Assembly: GCA_944387905.1 (NCBI GenBank)
Contig: CALXGU010000092.1
Coordinates: forward strand, 1 to 6,358
Direction of reading: 5' to 3'
Origin: an uncultured Clostridia bacterium
GTDB lineage: Bacteria; Bacillota; Clostridia; Oscillospirales; QAKW01
Length of the DNA stretch: 6,358 nt
The notes beneath the pieces were generated by a model. The model was not told the DNA's origin and did no database searches. It saw nothing but the letters and a program-made list of their open reading frames with translations. Positions 1 to 5,519 of this stretch are shown here, piece by piece. Positions within the stretch are counted from its first letter, which is position 1. The number at the start of each line of letters is the position of its first letter. A program made the position numbers and the translations under genes.

Positions 1-43
1 TTTTCGCGCCTAACGTTCCACGTTACCGCCTGTTTTCGGGCAT

Positions 44-74
44 AAAAAAACCGCAACTCTTTTCAAGCTGCGGT
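44..74 (-). terminator. Rho-independent terminator of the his operon
   Basis: On the minus strand a 10-base-pair stem (65-74 with 50-59, including two G-U wobbles) closes a 5-base loop and runs straight into a T tract (49-44). This is the classical intrinsic terminator layout. It lies about 240 bases past the phosphatase stop and 14 bases past the preceding hairpin, and probably ends the his transcript. Confidence 0.82.
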
Positions 75-88
75 ATGCCAATATGCAG

Positions 89-121
89 AAAGGGACGCTA
101 TCGGTCTGATAACGTCCCTTT
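89..121 (-). terminator. Stem-loop downstream of the his operon (first terminator hairpin)
   Basis: Arms 89-102 and 108-121 enclose a 5-base loop. In minus-strand RNA all 14 positions pair, with one G-U wobble; in plus-strand RNA the same position is a C-A mismatch, which favours the minus strand as the transcribed one. The minus-strand uridine run after the stem is short (the stem itself ends in UUU, then CUG), so alone it would be a weak intrinsic terminator. It may act with the next hairpin or protect the 3' end. Read on the plus strand it is followed by TTTT only, leaving a bidirectional role possible. Confidence 0.6.
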
Positions 122-128
122 TGCTCGG

Positions 129-311
129 TTATTCAGTTGTAACCTGTTTGCCCGCTGTCCATAAACGCGATGATTTAAGGCTTTTTGCTTGTTTTCTTAT
201 CTCACCGCGCTTTAATCCGGGCTGTTTTTTGCATTTGGATTTTTTGAAAATGATATATCGGGCTGTTTTTTGCATTTGGGTTTTTTGAAAATCGATATAT
301 GGGTCGGCTTT
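129..311 (-). other. 60-codon open frame continuing in frame after the phosphatase stop; coding status doubtful
   Basis: Immediately after the phosphatase TAA (314-312) the same frame stays open for 60 codons and ends in TAA at 131-129, seven bases before the first terminator hairpin. The translation would be very basic (13 lysines and 4 arginines against 4 acidic residues in 60). The only internal ATG, at 275-273, would give a 48-residue peptide, but I see no ribosome binding site before it. The frame crosses the tandem repeat, whose 41-base unit is not a multiple of three, so the two copies are read differently. No family is recognised. Low T content on this strand lowers the number of chance stops. 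I regard this as most likely a non-coding 3' untranslated region. Confidence 0.15.
218..300. repeat. Two tandem direct repeats of 41 and 42 bases
   Basis: Copy one spans 218-258 and copy two 259-300, directly abutting. Each begins CGGGCTGTTTTTTGCATTTG on the plus strand and ends in GATATAT. They differ by one substitution (A at 239, G at 280) and one extra C at 293. The block lies between the phosphatase stop and the terminator hairpins. It has no inverted symmetry of note, so it does not look like a REP or hairpin element; a recent slippage duplication is the simplest reading. Weaker copies may flank it (see findings). Confidence 0.9.
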
Positions 312-1115
312 TTAAATTTCAATTTCCTGAAAGCCAGTTTCCGTCAGCGTGACCCTGCTTTTAAATCCTACGGATTTCAGCAGCAGGCGAGCCGAATCGA
401 AGTGTGAGAGGATTGTCTGTGTACTGTGGGCATCACTTGAAAATATCACACGACCGCCGCGTTCAAATATACGTTTCAGTATAAACCGGGACGGATACGG
501 CTGTGATTTTGTGCCGCGCGCCATCGCTCCGGTATTGACTTCAAAGACAGGGTCTCTGCTGATAAGCACGTCAAGCGCCGCAAACGCCGCCGCGCGGTAA
601 CGGCTGCAGTCGGGATCGAACAGACAGTGCTGCTCACAGAATTTTGTTATTACATCAAAGTGGCCTATTATATCCACATCTTTTAAAAGCGACACCTGCT
701 CGTAGTAGCGCTCGCACAGCGAGAGCATGTCGCCGCCGAAATATTTATCCGCCGTTTCTCGCAGTATCAAAGGCGTATTGTCCGCGTCGAAATATCCGGC
801 ATCTGTTTTTATATAATGCACCGAACCTATAATATAGTCGAATTTATTGCGGTCGTACTCACTGAAAAGATCGGCCTCAAGCCCGGCAAAAATCTGCATT
901 TTTCCGGCATACTCCGTTTTGAGCTTTCGTATCTGAGACAGATATTGTTCCGTATCCTGCTCAGACATACAGTAGCTGCTGTCAAACGGAGTATATCCGT
1001 GTCCCGAAAAACCGAATGCACTCAGACCTTTGTCATACGCCGCCGCCGCCATCTGTGCGGCGGTGTTTTGTCCGTCACAAAGGACGGTGTGCGAGTGAAA
1101 ATCACTTTTTATCAC
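312..1115 (-). CDS. hisK: Histidinol-phosphate phosphatase, PHP family (HisK/HisJ type)
   Basis: Removes phosphate from L-histidinol phosphate (step 8), giving histidinol for HisD. It has 267 residues, close to the characterised Gram-positive PHP-type enzymes. Multi-metal site residues of the PHP fold are visible in order: His7 and His9 (DFHSHT), His39 (GFSGHGYTPF), Glu80 (GLEADLF), His100 (IGSVHYI), His152 (IIGHFDV), and Asp228 with His230 (FSSDAHST). FEVNTGAMARG is also family-typical. It is unrelated to the HAD-type phosphatase of E. coli HisB and replaces it. The start is GTG at 1115, the first plausible codon before the HSH motif; no in-frame ATG exists there. AGGAG (1126-1130) stands 10 bases upstream, rather far. 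The gene overlaps hisIE by 14 bases. Other PHP phosphoesterases share these motifs, so the substrate rests on length and operon position. In Bacillus the equivalent is called hisJ. Confidence 0.93.
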   Translation of the reverse strand: MIKSDFHSHTVLCDGQNTAAQMAAAAYDKGLSAFGFSGHGYTPFDSSYCMSEQDTEQYLSQIRKLKTEYAGKMQIFAGLEADLFSEYDRNKFDYIIGSVHYIKTDAGYFDADNTPLILRETADKYFGGDMLSLCERYYEQVSLLKDVDIIGHFDVITKFCEQHCLFDPDCSRYRAAAFAALDVLISRDPVFEVNTGAMARGTKSQPYPSRFILKRIFERGGRVIFSSDAHSTQTILSHFDSARLLLKSVGFKSRVTLTETGFQEIEI

Positions 1116-1761
1116 TTGCCATTTTCTCCTGTTTTACCTTCTTGTTTATAACATGCCTTGAGGCAAGCTCACGCTTTATCTCATCCACCGATATTCCTGC
1201 CTGGACCATGAGTACCAGAACATGATATGCAAGATCCGCGATCTCATAGACAGTCTCCGCCTTGTCCTGCGCTTTTGCGGCGATAATGACTTCTGTGCAC
1301 TCCTCGCCTACCTTTTTAAGTATTTTATCAAGTCCCTTGTCAAAAAGATATGACGTGTAGGAGCCCTCCTGCGGGTTTGCGCGTCTGTTCTCGAGAAGTT
1401 CAAACAGACCGTCCAGCGAGAACGAACTGAGGGTATCGCTTTTGAAAACCGGATTGAAAAAGCAGGAGTCGTTTCCCGTATGGCATGCCGGCCCGTCCTT
1501 AATGACCTCTACTGTCAGCGCGTCCAGGTCGCAGTCGGCTGTGATGCTGACTATATGCTGGAAGTTGCCGGAGGTCTCGCCTTTGCGCCACAGCTCTTGT
1601 CTTGACCTTGAATAAAAGCAGGTTTTTTGTTCTTTTATGCTTATTTCAAGACTCTCCCTGTTCATGTACGCCACAGTCAGCACGCGCTTTGAATACGCGT
1701 CCGTTACAACTGCCGGGATAAGACCGTTTTTATCAAATTTAAGCTCGTCTATATTTATCAT
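1102..1761 (-). CDS. hisIE: Bifunctional phosphoribosyl-AMP cyclohydrolase / phosphoribosyl-ATP pyrophosphatase
   Basis: Fusion enzyme carrying out steps 2 and 3: the C-terminal HisE part hydrolyses PR-ATP to PR-AMP and pyrophosphate, and the N-terminal HisI part opens the purine ring of PR-AMP to give ProFAR. It has 219 residues. HisI domain (about 1-110): VLTVAYMNRESL, FYSRSRQELWRKGETSGN, the Asp76/Asp78/Asp80 magnesium cluster in DCDLDAL, and zinc-type cysteines Cys77, Cys93 and Cys100 (GPACHTGNDSC). HisE domain (about 115-205): an alpha-helical MazG-like fold with GEECTEVIIAAK (Glu153, Glu154, Glu157) and YEIADLAYH (Glu173, Asp176). A lysine-rich tail follows. Start: ATG at 1761 with AAGGAG at 1768-1773, spacing 6 bases. 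The last 14 bases overlap the phosphatase gene. Confidence 0.96.
   Translation of the reverse strand: MINIDELKFDKNGLIPAVVTDAYSKRVLTVAYMNRESLEISIKEQKTCFYSRSRQELWRKGETSGNFQHIVSITADCDLDALTVEVIKDGPACHTGNDSCFFNPVFKSDTLSSFSLDGLFELLENRRANPQEGSYTSYLFDKGLDKILKKVGEECTEVIIAAKAQDKAETVYEIADLAYHVLVLMVQAGISVDEIKRELASRHVINKKVKQEKMASDKK
1126..1130 (-). promoter_or_regulatory. Ribosome binding site of the phosphatase gene, long spacing to GTG
   Basis: AGGAG on the minus strand lies within hisIE, 10 bases before the GTG at 1115. An ATG sits between them, but it is in the hisIE frame and reaches the hisIE stop after six codons, so it cannot start the phosphatase. The long spacing and GTG codon suggest weaker initiation or dependence on ribosomes finishing hisIE. 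Confidence 0.6.
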
Positions 1762-1773
1762 TGCTGTCTCCTT

Positions 1774-2535
1774 TTAAATAATTCTTGCGGGGATCGCGTT
1801 TTCTGCGAGCAGTTTTTTTAGTTCAGGTATGCTGACCTGTTTGAAATGGAATACAGAAGCGGCAAGTCCCGCGCTGATACGCGGAAGCGTTTTGAAAAGA
1901 GTTACAAAATCCTCTGCGCAGCCTGCTCCGCCCGATGCTATTACCGGTACCGAGACCGCGTCCAGCACTGCCGACAGCATGCCGATATCAAATCCGCCCT
2001 TTACCCCGTCAGTATCTATACTGTTGACTACCACCTCTCCGGCTCCGGAACCCACACAGCGCCGTATCCATTCGACGGCCTCCATGCCAGTGTCCTCTCT
2101 GCCGCCTTTCGCAAAAACGTGAAAGACACCACCTACACGCTTGATATCAGCCGACAGCACAACGCACTGATCTCCGTACCGCTTTGCCGCCTCATAGACA
2201 AGCTGTGGGTTGCGTATCGCGCCGCTGTTGACGCTTACCTTATCCGCACCGCAGCTCAGCACCCGCTCAAAATCGGACAGATCGTTTATTCCGCCGCCCA
2301 CCGTGAGCGGGATAAATATTGTCTTGGCGACCTGCTTTAGTATATCGGTGAACAGCGCGCGCTGTTCATAAGATGCCGTGATATCGTAAAATACCAGTTC
2401 GTCTGCTCCGTTCTCACTGTAATATGCGGCAAGCTCCACAGGCGAGGATACATCGTTTAGCCCTTCAAAATTAACGCCTTTGACGACGCGAGAGTCTCTG
2501 ACGTCCAGGCAAGGAATTATACGTTTTGTTATCAT
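1774..2535 (-). CDS. hisF: Imidazole glycerol phosphate synthase, cyclase subunit
   Basis: (Beta/alpha)8-barrel cyclase that accepts ammonia from HisH and converts PRFAR to imidazole-glycerol phosphate plus AICAR (step 5), linking histidine and purine pools. From the start chosen here it has 253 residues, as is usual. Catalytic Asp11 sits in KRIIPCLDV and Asp130 in VVLSADIKR. GGGI (80-83), the DTDGVKGGFD loop, IASGGAG and the C-terminal LAASVFHF are standard; DGV in place of the commoner DGT also occurs in E. coli HisF. An in-frame ATG at 2553 would add six residues, but its codons contain the GGAGG ribosome binding site (2543-2547). The ATG at 2535 lies 7 bases after that site, forms ATGA with the hisA stop, and gives the family's usual N-terminus. 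The TAA stop is followed by a 12-base gap to hisIE. Confidence 0.96.
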   Translation of the reverse strand: MITKRIIPCLDVRDSRVVKGVNFEGLNDVSSPVELAAYYSENGADELVFYDITASYEQRALFTDILKQVAKTIFIPLTVGGGINDLSDFERVLSCGADKVSVNSGAIRNPQLVYEAAKRYGDQCVVLSADIKRVGGVFHVFAKGGREDTGMEAVEWIRRCVGSGAGEVVVNSIDTDGVKGGFDIGMLSAVLDAVSVPVIASGGAGCAEDFVTLFKTLPRISAGLAASVFHFKQVSIPELKKLLAENAIPARII

Positions 2536-3257
2536 CTTACATCCTCCCCGCACAGTCTGAGCACGTCTGAAAGCTCAAGCGCGCCTGTATACAGCGCCTT
2601 GCCCAAGATCGCACCGTATATATCCATCTCCAGAAGCTGGGATATATCGGATATGCTGCATACGCCGCCGGATGCCGTGATATCGATGCTGAATTTTTCG
2701 GACAAATCACGGTACATGGCGATATTCGCGCCTTCCATCATTCCGTCGCGTGAAATATCGGTGCATATTATATTTTTAACGCCCTTTTTGCTCATCTTTT
2801 CAAAAAAACTGTCGCAGGTATAGTCTGACACCTCAGTCCAGCCATGAATAGCGACACAGCCGTCTTTGATATCGACGCCGACCGCGATTTTTTCGCCGTA
2901 CAGGTCAAGACATCTGTCCAGAAAATCCGGATCGGTGACAGCCGCGGTGCCGAGTATGACGCGGCTTACTCCTGCATCAAAATATCTTTCTACCGTTTCA
3001 AGCCTGCGTATGCCGCCGCCCAGCTCGGTAAACATACGGCTTTTGCTGATTATTTTCTTTACAGTATCAAAATTATCGGTCATTCCGCTCTTGGCGCCGT
3101 CAAGATCGACAAGATGCAGATATTGCGCGCCGGCGCTTGCAAAACGCAGCGCAACATCGGCAGGATCGGCGCTGTATACTGTTTTTTTGCCGTAATCGCC
3201 TTTTTCAAGACGTACAGCCTTGCCTTCGATGATATCTATTGCGGGCAGTATTATCAT
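2532..3257 (-). CDS. hisA: ProFAR isomerase (phosphoribosylformimino-AICAR-phosphate isomerase)
   Basis: (Beta/alpha)8-barrel enzyme performing the Amadori rearrangement of ProFAR to PRFAR (step 4). It has 241 residues, the normal length. The two acid/base aspartates are Asp8 (LPAIDI) and Asp129 (VGVDIKDG). Phosphate-binding loops are visible as GGGIR (80-84) and TDISRDGMMEG, followed by TASGGV. EKGDYGKKTVYSADP (18-32) is a strong HisA rather than HisF block, and the cyclase signature seen in the next gene is absent. Start: ATG at 3257 with GAGGTG at 3263-3268, spacing 5 bases; it shares ATGA with the hisH stop. The stop shares ATGA with the hisF start. Monofunctional HisA is preferred over the actinobacterial dual PriA because a complete standard his set surrounds it, but the sequence alone does not exclude a side activity. 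Confidence 0.96.
   Translation of the reverse strand: MIILPAIDIIEGKAVRLEKGDYGKKTVYSADPADVALRFASAGAQYLHLVDLDGAKSGMTDNFDTVKKIISKSRMFTELGGGIRRLETVERYFDAGVSRVILGTAAVTDPDFLDRCLDLYGEKIAVGVDIKDGCVAIHGWTEVSDYTCDSFFEKMSKKGVKNIICTDISRDGMMEGANIAMYRDLSEKFSIDITASGGVCSISDISQLLEMDIYGAILGKALYTGALELSDVLRLCGEDVR
2543..2547 (-). promoter_or_regulatory. Ribosome binding site that decides the hisF start
   Basis: A perfect GGAGG on the minus strand stands 7 bases before the ATG at 2535. It lies inside the last codons of hisA and inside the six-codon extension that would follow from the upstream in-frame ATG at 2553. This settles the hisF start at 2535. Confidence 0.85.
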
Positions 3258-3868
3258 GATTTCACCTCGCAGAACGCTTTAAGGATATTAAGACCGACAT
3301 TGCCGCTCTTTTCAGGATGGAACTGTGTCCCGAATATGTTATCTCGCGCTACGGCCGCTGTTACCGGCACTGAGTACTCGGTGTATGCGGTGACATATTC
3401 TTCGCACTGTGCCCCGTAAAAGGAGTGGACAAAATATACAAAATCACCGCTGTGCATATATTTGAAAAGCGGGCAGCTGCCCTTTAATTCCAGACTGTTC
3501 CAGCCGATATGCGGTATATCAAGCGCCGGGTCTATGATATCCTTCAGTGGTCTTACAGACCCCGGTATAAGAGCAAGACCGCTGTGGCAGCCGTACTCAT
3601 ACGACGTTTCAAAAAGCAGCTGCATTCCCAGACAGATGCCCAAAATCGGTTTGCCCTTTTTTGCCTGCTCGCATACAATACGGGCCATGCCGCTGTCGCT
3701 CAGCTTTTTTGCCGCATCGCCGAATGCGCCTACTCCGGGCAGCACTATCCTGTCGCTGCTTTCTATGACCTCAGGGTCATTTGTGACGCAGGCGCTGCTT
3801 CCCAGTATTTCAAACGAGCTTTTAAGCGAGAACAGATTGCCAACTCCGTAATCTATTACCGCAACCAT
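3254..3868 (-). CDS. hisH: Imidazole glycerol phosphate synthase, glutaminase subunit
   Basis: Class I glutamine amidotransferase that hydrolyses glutamine and passes ammonia to HisF, which uses it to turn PRFAR into imidazole-glycerol phosphate and AICAR (step 5). It has 204 residues, the usual length. The catalytic triad is visible: Cys79 in GICLGMQ, and His184 with Glu186 in FGTQFHPEKSG. The N-terminal IDYGVGNLFSL, the LPGVGAFGDA oxyanion strand region (43-52) and IPHIGWNSL are HisH signatures that separate it from other amidotransferases. The ATG at 3868 overlaps the hisB stop as TAATG; a purine-rich AAGGGGA at 3876-3882, inside the last hisB codons, serves as ribosome binding site. Its partner hisF lies one gene further on, with hisA between them. 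It ends in ATGA with hisA. Confidence 0.97.
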   Translation of the reverse strand: MVAVIDYGVGNLFSLKSSFEILGSSACVTNDPEVIESSDRIVLPGVGAFGDAAKKLSDSGMARIVCEQAKKGKPILGICLGMQLLFETSYEYGCHSGLALIPGSVRPLKDIIDPALDIPHIGWNSLELKGSCPLFKYMHSGDFVYFVHSFYGAQCEEYVTAYTEYSVPVTAAVARDNIFGTQFHPEKSGNVGLNILKAFCEVKS

Positions 3869-4455
3869 TATAAGATCCCCTTTGTCGACGGAATATCGTC
3901 AGGCGCCGCGCTGTCTTTTGCACAGGCAAAGCGCAGGCTTCTTGCGAGGGATTTGAAGGTACACTCGATTATATGATGAGTGTTGAATCCAGCAAGCTGG
4001 TTTACATGAAGAGTTATGCCGGCGTTTGAAACAAAGGCGTTCAAAAACTCGCGGCAAAGCTCTGTGTCAAAATCTCCTATCCGCGCAGACGGCAGACACA
4101 GGCTGCAGGACAGGTGACTTCTTGCGCTGATATCGACTGCTGTGAGTATTAGAGCCTCGTCCATGGGCAGTACGGTATGCGCATACCGCGTTATTCCGCG
4201 CTTGTCGCCCAAAGCCTCTTTGAGTGCTGTGCCCAGGGCGATGCCTATATCCTCTGCACTGTGATGAAAATCCACATGCGTGTCACCCTTGCAGCTGATC
4301 TTCAAATCAAAGCGCGAGTGCCGCGCAAGCAGTGTCAGCATATGATCAAAAAAGCCGTTGCCGCTGTCTGTCTCGATCTTGCCGGTGCCGTCGATATTGA
4401 GAAAAACTGTTATATCGGTTTCGGCGGTCCGGCGGGTTATTGATGCTGTTCTCAT
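3868..4455 (-). CDS. hisB: Imidazoleglycerol-phosphate dehydratase (monofunctional)
   Basis: Dehydrates D-erythro-imidazole-glycerol phosphate to imidazole-acetol phosphate (step 6); the family forms a manganese-dependent oligomer. At 195 residues it is the stand-alone dehydratase, without the N-terminal HAD phosphatase domain of enterobacterial HisB, which fits the separate phosphatase gene at the operon end. Metal-binding blocks are intact: FFDHML (His38), VDFHHSAED (His64, His65, Glu68) and NTHHIIE (His160, His161, Glu164). MDEAL (98-102) and the C-terminal IPSTKGIL are also standard. The first metal motif reads DFHHS where many homologues have DDHHT; this is a tolerated variation rather than loss of a ligand. 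Start: ATG at 4455 with GGAGG at 4463-4467, spacing 7 bases, in an ATGA overlap with hisC. The TAA stop shares one base with the hisH ATG. Confidence 0.97.
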   Translation of the reverse strand: MRTASITRRTAETDITVFLNIDGTGKIETDSGNGFFDHMLTLLARHSRFDLKISCKGDTHVDFHHSAEDIGIALGTALKEALGDKRGITRYAHTVLPMDEALILTAVDISARSHLSCSLCLPSARIGDFDTELCREFLNAFVSNAGITLHVNQLAGFNTHHIIECTFKSLARSLRFACAKDSAAPDDIPSTKGIL

Positions 4456-5519
4456 TGTATGTCCTCCGTTATTTCAGAAAGCGCGCTCAGCAGCGTTTCC
4501 ATCTGACGGCGTGTGCCGATGGTTATGCGCAGATAGTCGCTGATGCGCGGGCTGGCAAAATGGCGTGTCAGTATTCCTTTTTCTTTCAGTTTGAGATAAA
4601 GTGTCTGGCCGTCTGTTCCGTCCTTTTTGGCAAATACAAAGTTGGCGCTGGACGGAAGATATTCAAAGCCGAGGCGGTCAAGACCGCGGCAGAACTCGGC
4701 GCGGGTATCTATGATTTCCCGTATCCTGTCCGTGTAATATTGCTCACAGCTCAGTGCGGCTGCTGCAGCCTGCTGGCTCATGCTGTTGATATTATACGGG
4801 TTTGTGGAATACTTTATTTTATTGAGATCGGCTATAAGCTGACTGTCGGCAATGGCCAAACCTACCCGCGCCCCTGCCAGCGAGCGGGATTTTGAAAAGG
4901 TCATTACCACTATCAGATTACTGTATTTTTTTATAAGCGGCACACAGCTTTCCCCGCCGAAATCCACATACGCCTCATCGATCACCACTATATTGTCCGG
5001 ATTTGATGCCGCTATTTTTTCTATGTCCGACAGAGGCAGGGCAATGCCGGTAGGCGCGTTGGGATTGGCTATTACGATATTTTTATTGCAGCCTATATAG
5101 TCGGCAGTGTCTATGTTAAGTCCGCTGTCAAGCGGTACCTCTGTGTAGTCTGAGCCGTACAGGTCGCCGAAGACCTTATAAAATCCATAGGTTATATCCG
5201 GAAAAATCACCTTGGACTTTGCGTCAAAGTATGCGGCAAAGCAAAACGAGAGTATCTCGTCCGAGCCGTTGCCCAAAATTATATTGCTGCTGTCGACATT
5301 ATATCGGCAAGCCAGAGCCTTGGTAAGTTCAGTACAGTCCGGCTCGGGATACAGCCGCAGATTTGCCGCGCGATTTTGTGTTGCCGCCTGCATTACCTCG
5401 GGCGGCGGATCAAACGGCGACTCGTTTGTATTGAGCTTTATATACTGCATGTCCTTGGGCTGCTCGCCGGGTATGTATTCCTTAAGACCGCTCAGCCGCT
5501 CTGACAGAAACTTACTCAT
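4452..5519 (-). CDS. hisC: Histidinol-phosphate aminotransferase
   Basis: PLP-dependent class I/II aminotransferase that converts imidazole-acetol phosphate and glutamate to L-histidinol phosphate and 2-oxoglutarate (step 7). It has 355 residues, a normal length for the family. Visible motifs in order: LNTNESPFDPPPEV (about 29-42), GNGSDEIL (83-90) binding the cofactor phosphate, NPNAPTG (152-158), VVIDEAYVDF with Asp181 facing the pyridine nitrogen, and FSKSRSLAGARVG with Lys210 as the Schiff-base lysine and Arg218 near the phosphate. A C-terminal RITIGT supplies the substrate-carboxylate arginine. The ATG at 5519 is preceded by AAGGAAG (5529-5535) about 9 bases upstream and shares ATGA with the hisD stop. 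The gene ends in ATGA with hisB. Other aminotransferases share the fold, but motifs and operon position make HisC close to certain. Confidence 0.97.
   Translation of the reverse strand: MSKFLSERLSGLKEYIPGEQPKDMQYIKLNTNESPFDPPPEVMQAATQNRAANLRLYPEPDCTELTKALACRYNVDSSNIILGNGSDEILSFCFAAYFDAKSKVIFPDITYGFYKVFGDLYGSDYTEVPLDSGLNIDTADYIGCNKNIVIANPNAPTGIALPLSDIEKIAASNPDNIVVIDEAYVDFGGESCVPLIKKYSNLIVVMTFSKSRSLAGARVGLAIADSQLIADLNKIKYSTNPYNINSMSQQAAAAALSCEQYYTDRIREIIDTRAEFCRGLDRLGFEYLPSSANFVFAKKDGTDGQTLYLKLKEKGILTRHFASPRISDYLRITIGTRRQMETLLSALSEITEDIQ

Noticed and set aside
11..25. Perfect inverted repeat TAACGT-TCC-ACGTTA
   Set aside because: A six-base stem with a three-base loop and no T tract is easily found by chance; I see no operator or terminator context for it in 1-43.
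21..121. Possible T-box leader suggested by ACCGC and AGGGACG/CGTCCCT elements
   Set aside because: The full T-box consensus is absent, the arm order is reversed relative to a T-box terminator, and no gene follows on the relevant strand within the window.
75..164. 29-codon plus-strand open frame starting at the ATG at 75
   Set aside because: It runs through the first terminator hairpin, has no ribosome binding site, and is far too short to stand on its own.
1846..2340. 164-codon open frame on the plus strand opposite hisF
   Set aside because: Antisense to a clear cyclase gene, and its translation resembles no family.
2536..2553. hisF start at the upstream ATG (2553)
   Set aside because: The extension contains the ribosome binding site of the ATG at 2535 and adds six residues not typical of the family.
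2844..3419. 191-codon open frame on the plus strand opposite hisA and hisH
   Set aside because: It is fully antisense to two genes with intact catalytic motifs and shows no recognisable domain. It is a shadow of the codon bias of the true genes.
3509..3976. 155-codon open frame on the plus strand opposite hisH and the end of hisB
   Set aside because: It spans a gene junction on the other strand with no motif support, as expected for a chance antisense frame.
3868..4455. DFHHS in HisB as a lost metal ligand
   Set aside because: Both histidines and the following glutamate are present; the changed position before them varies within the family as I know it.
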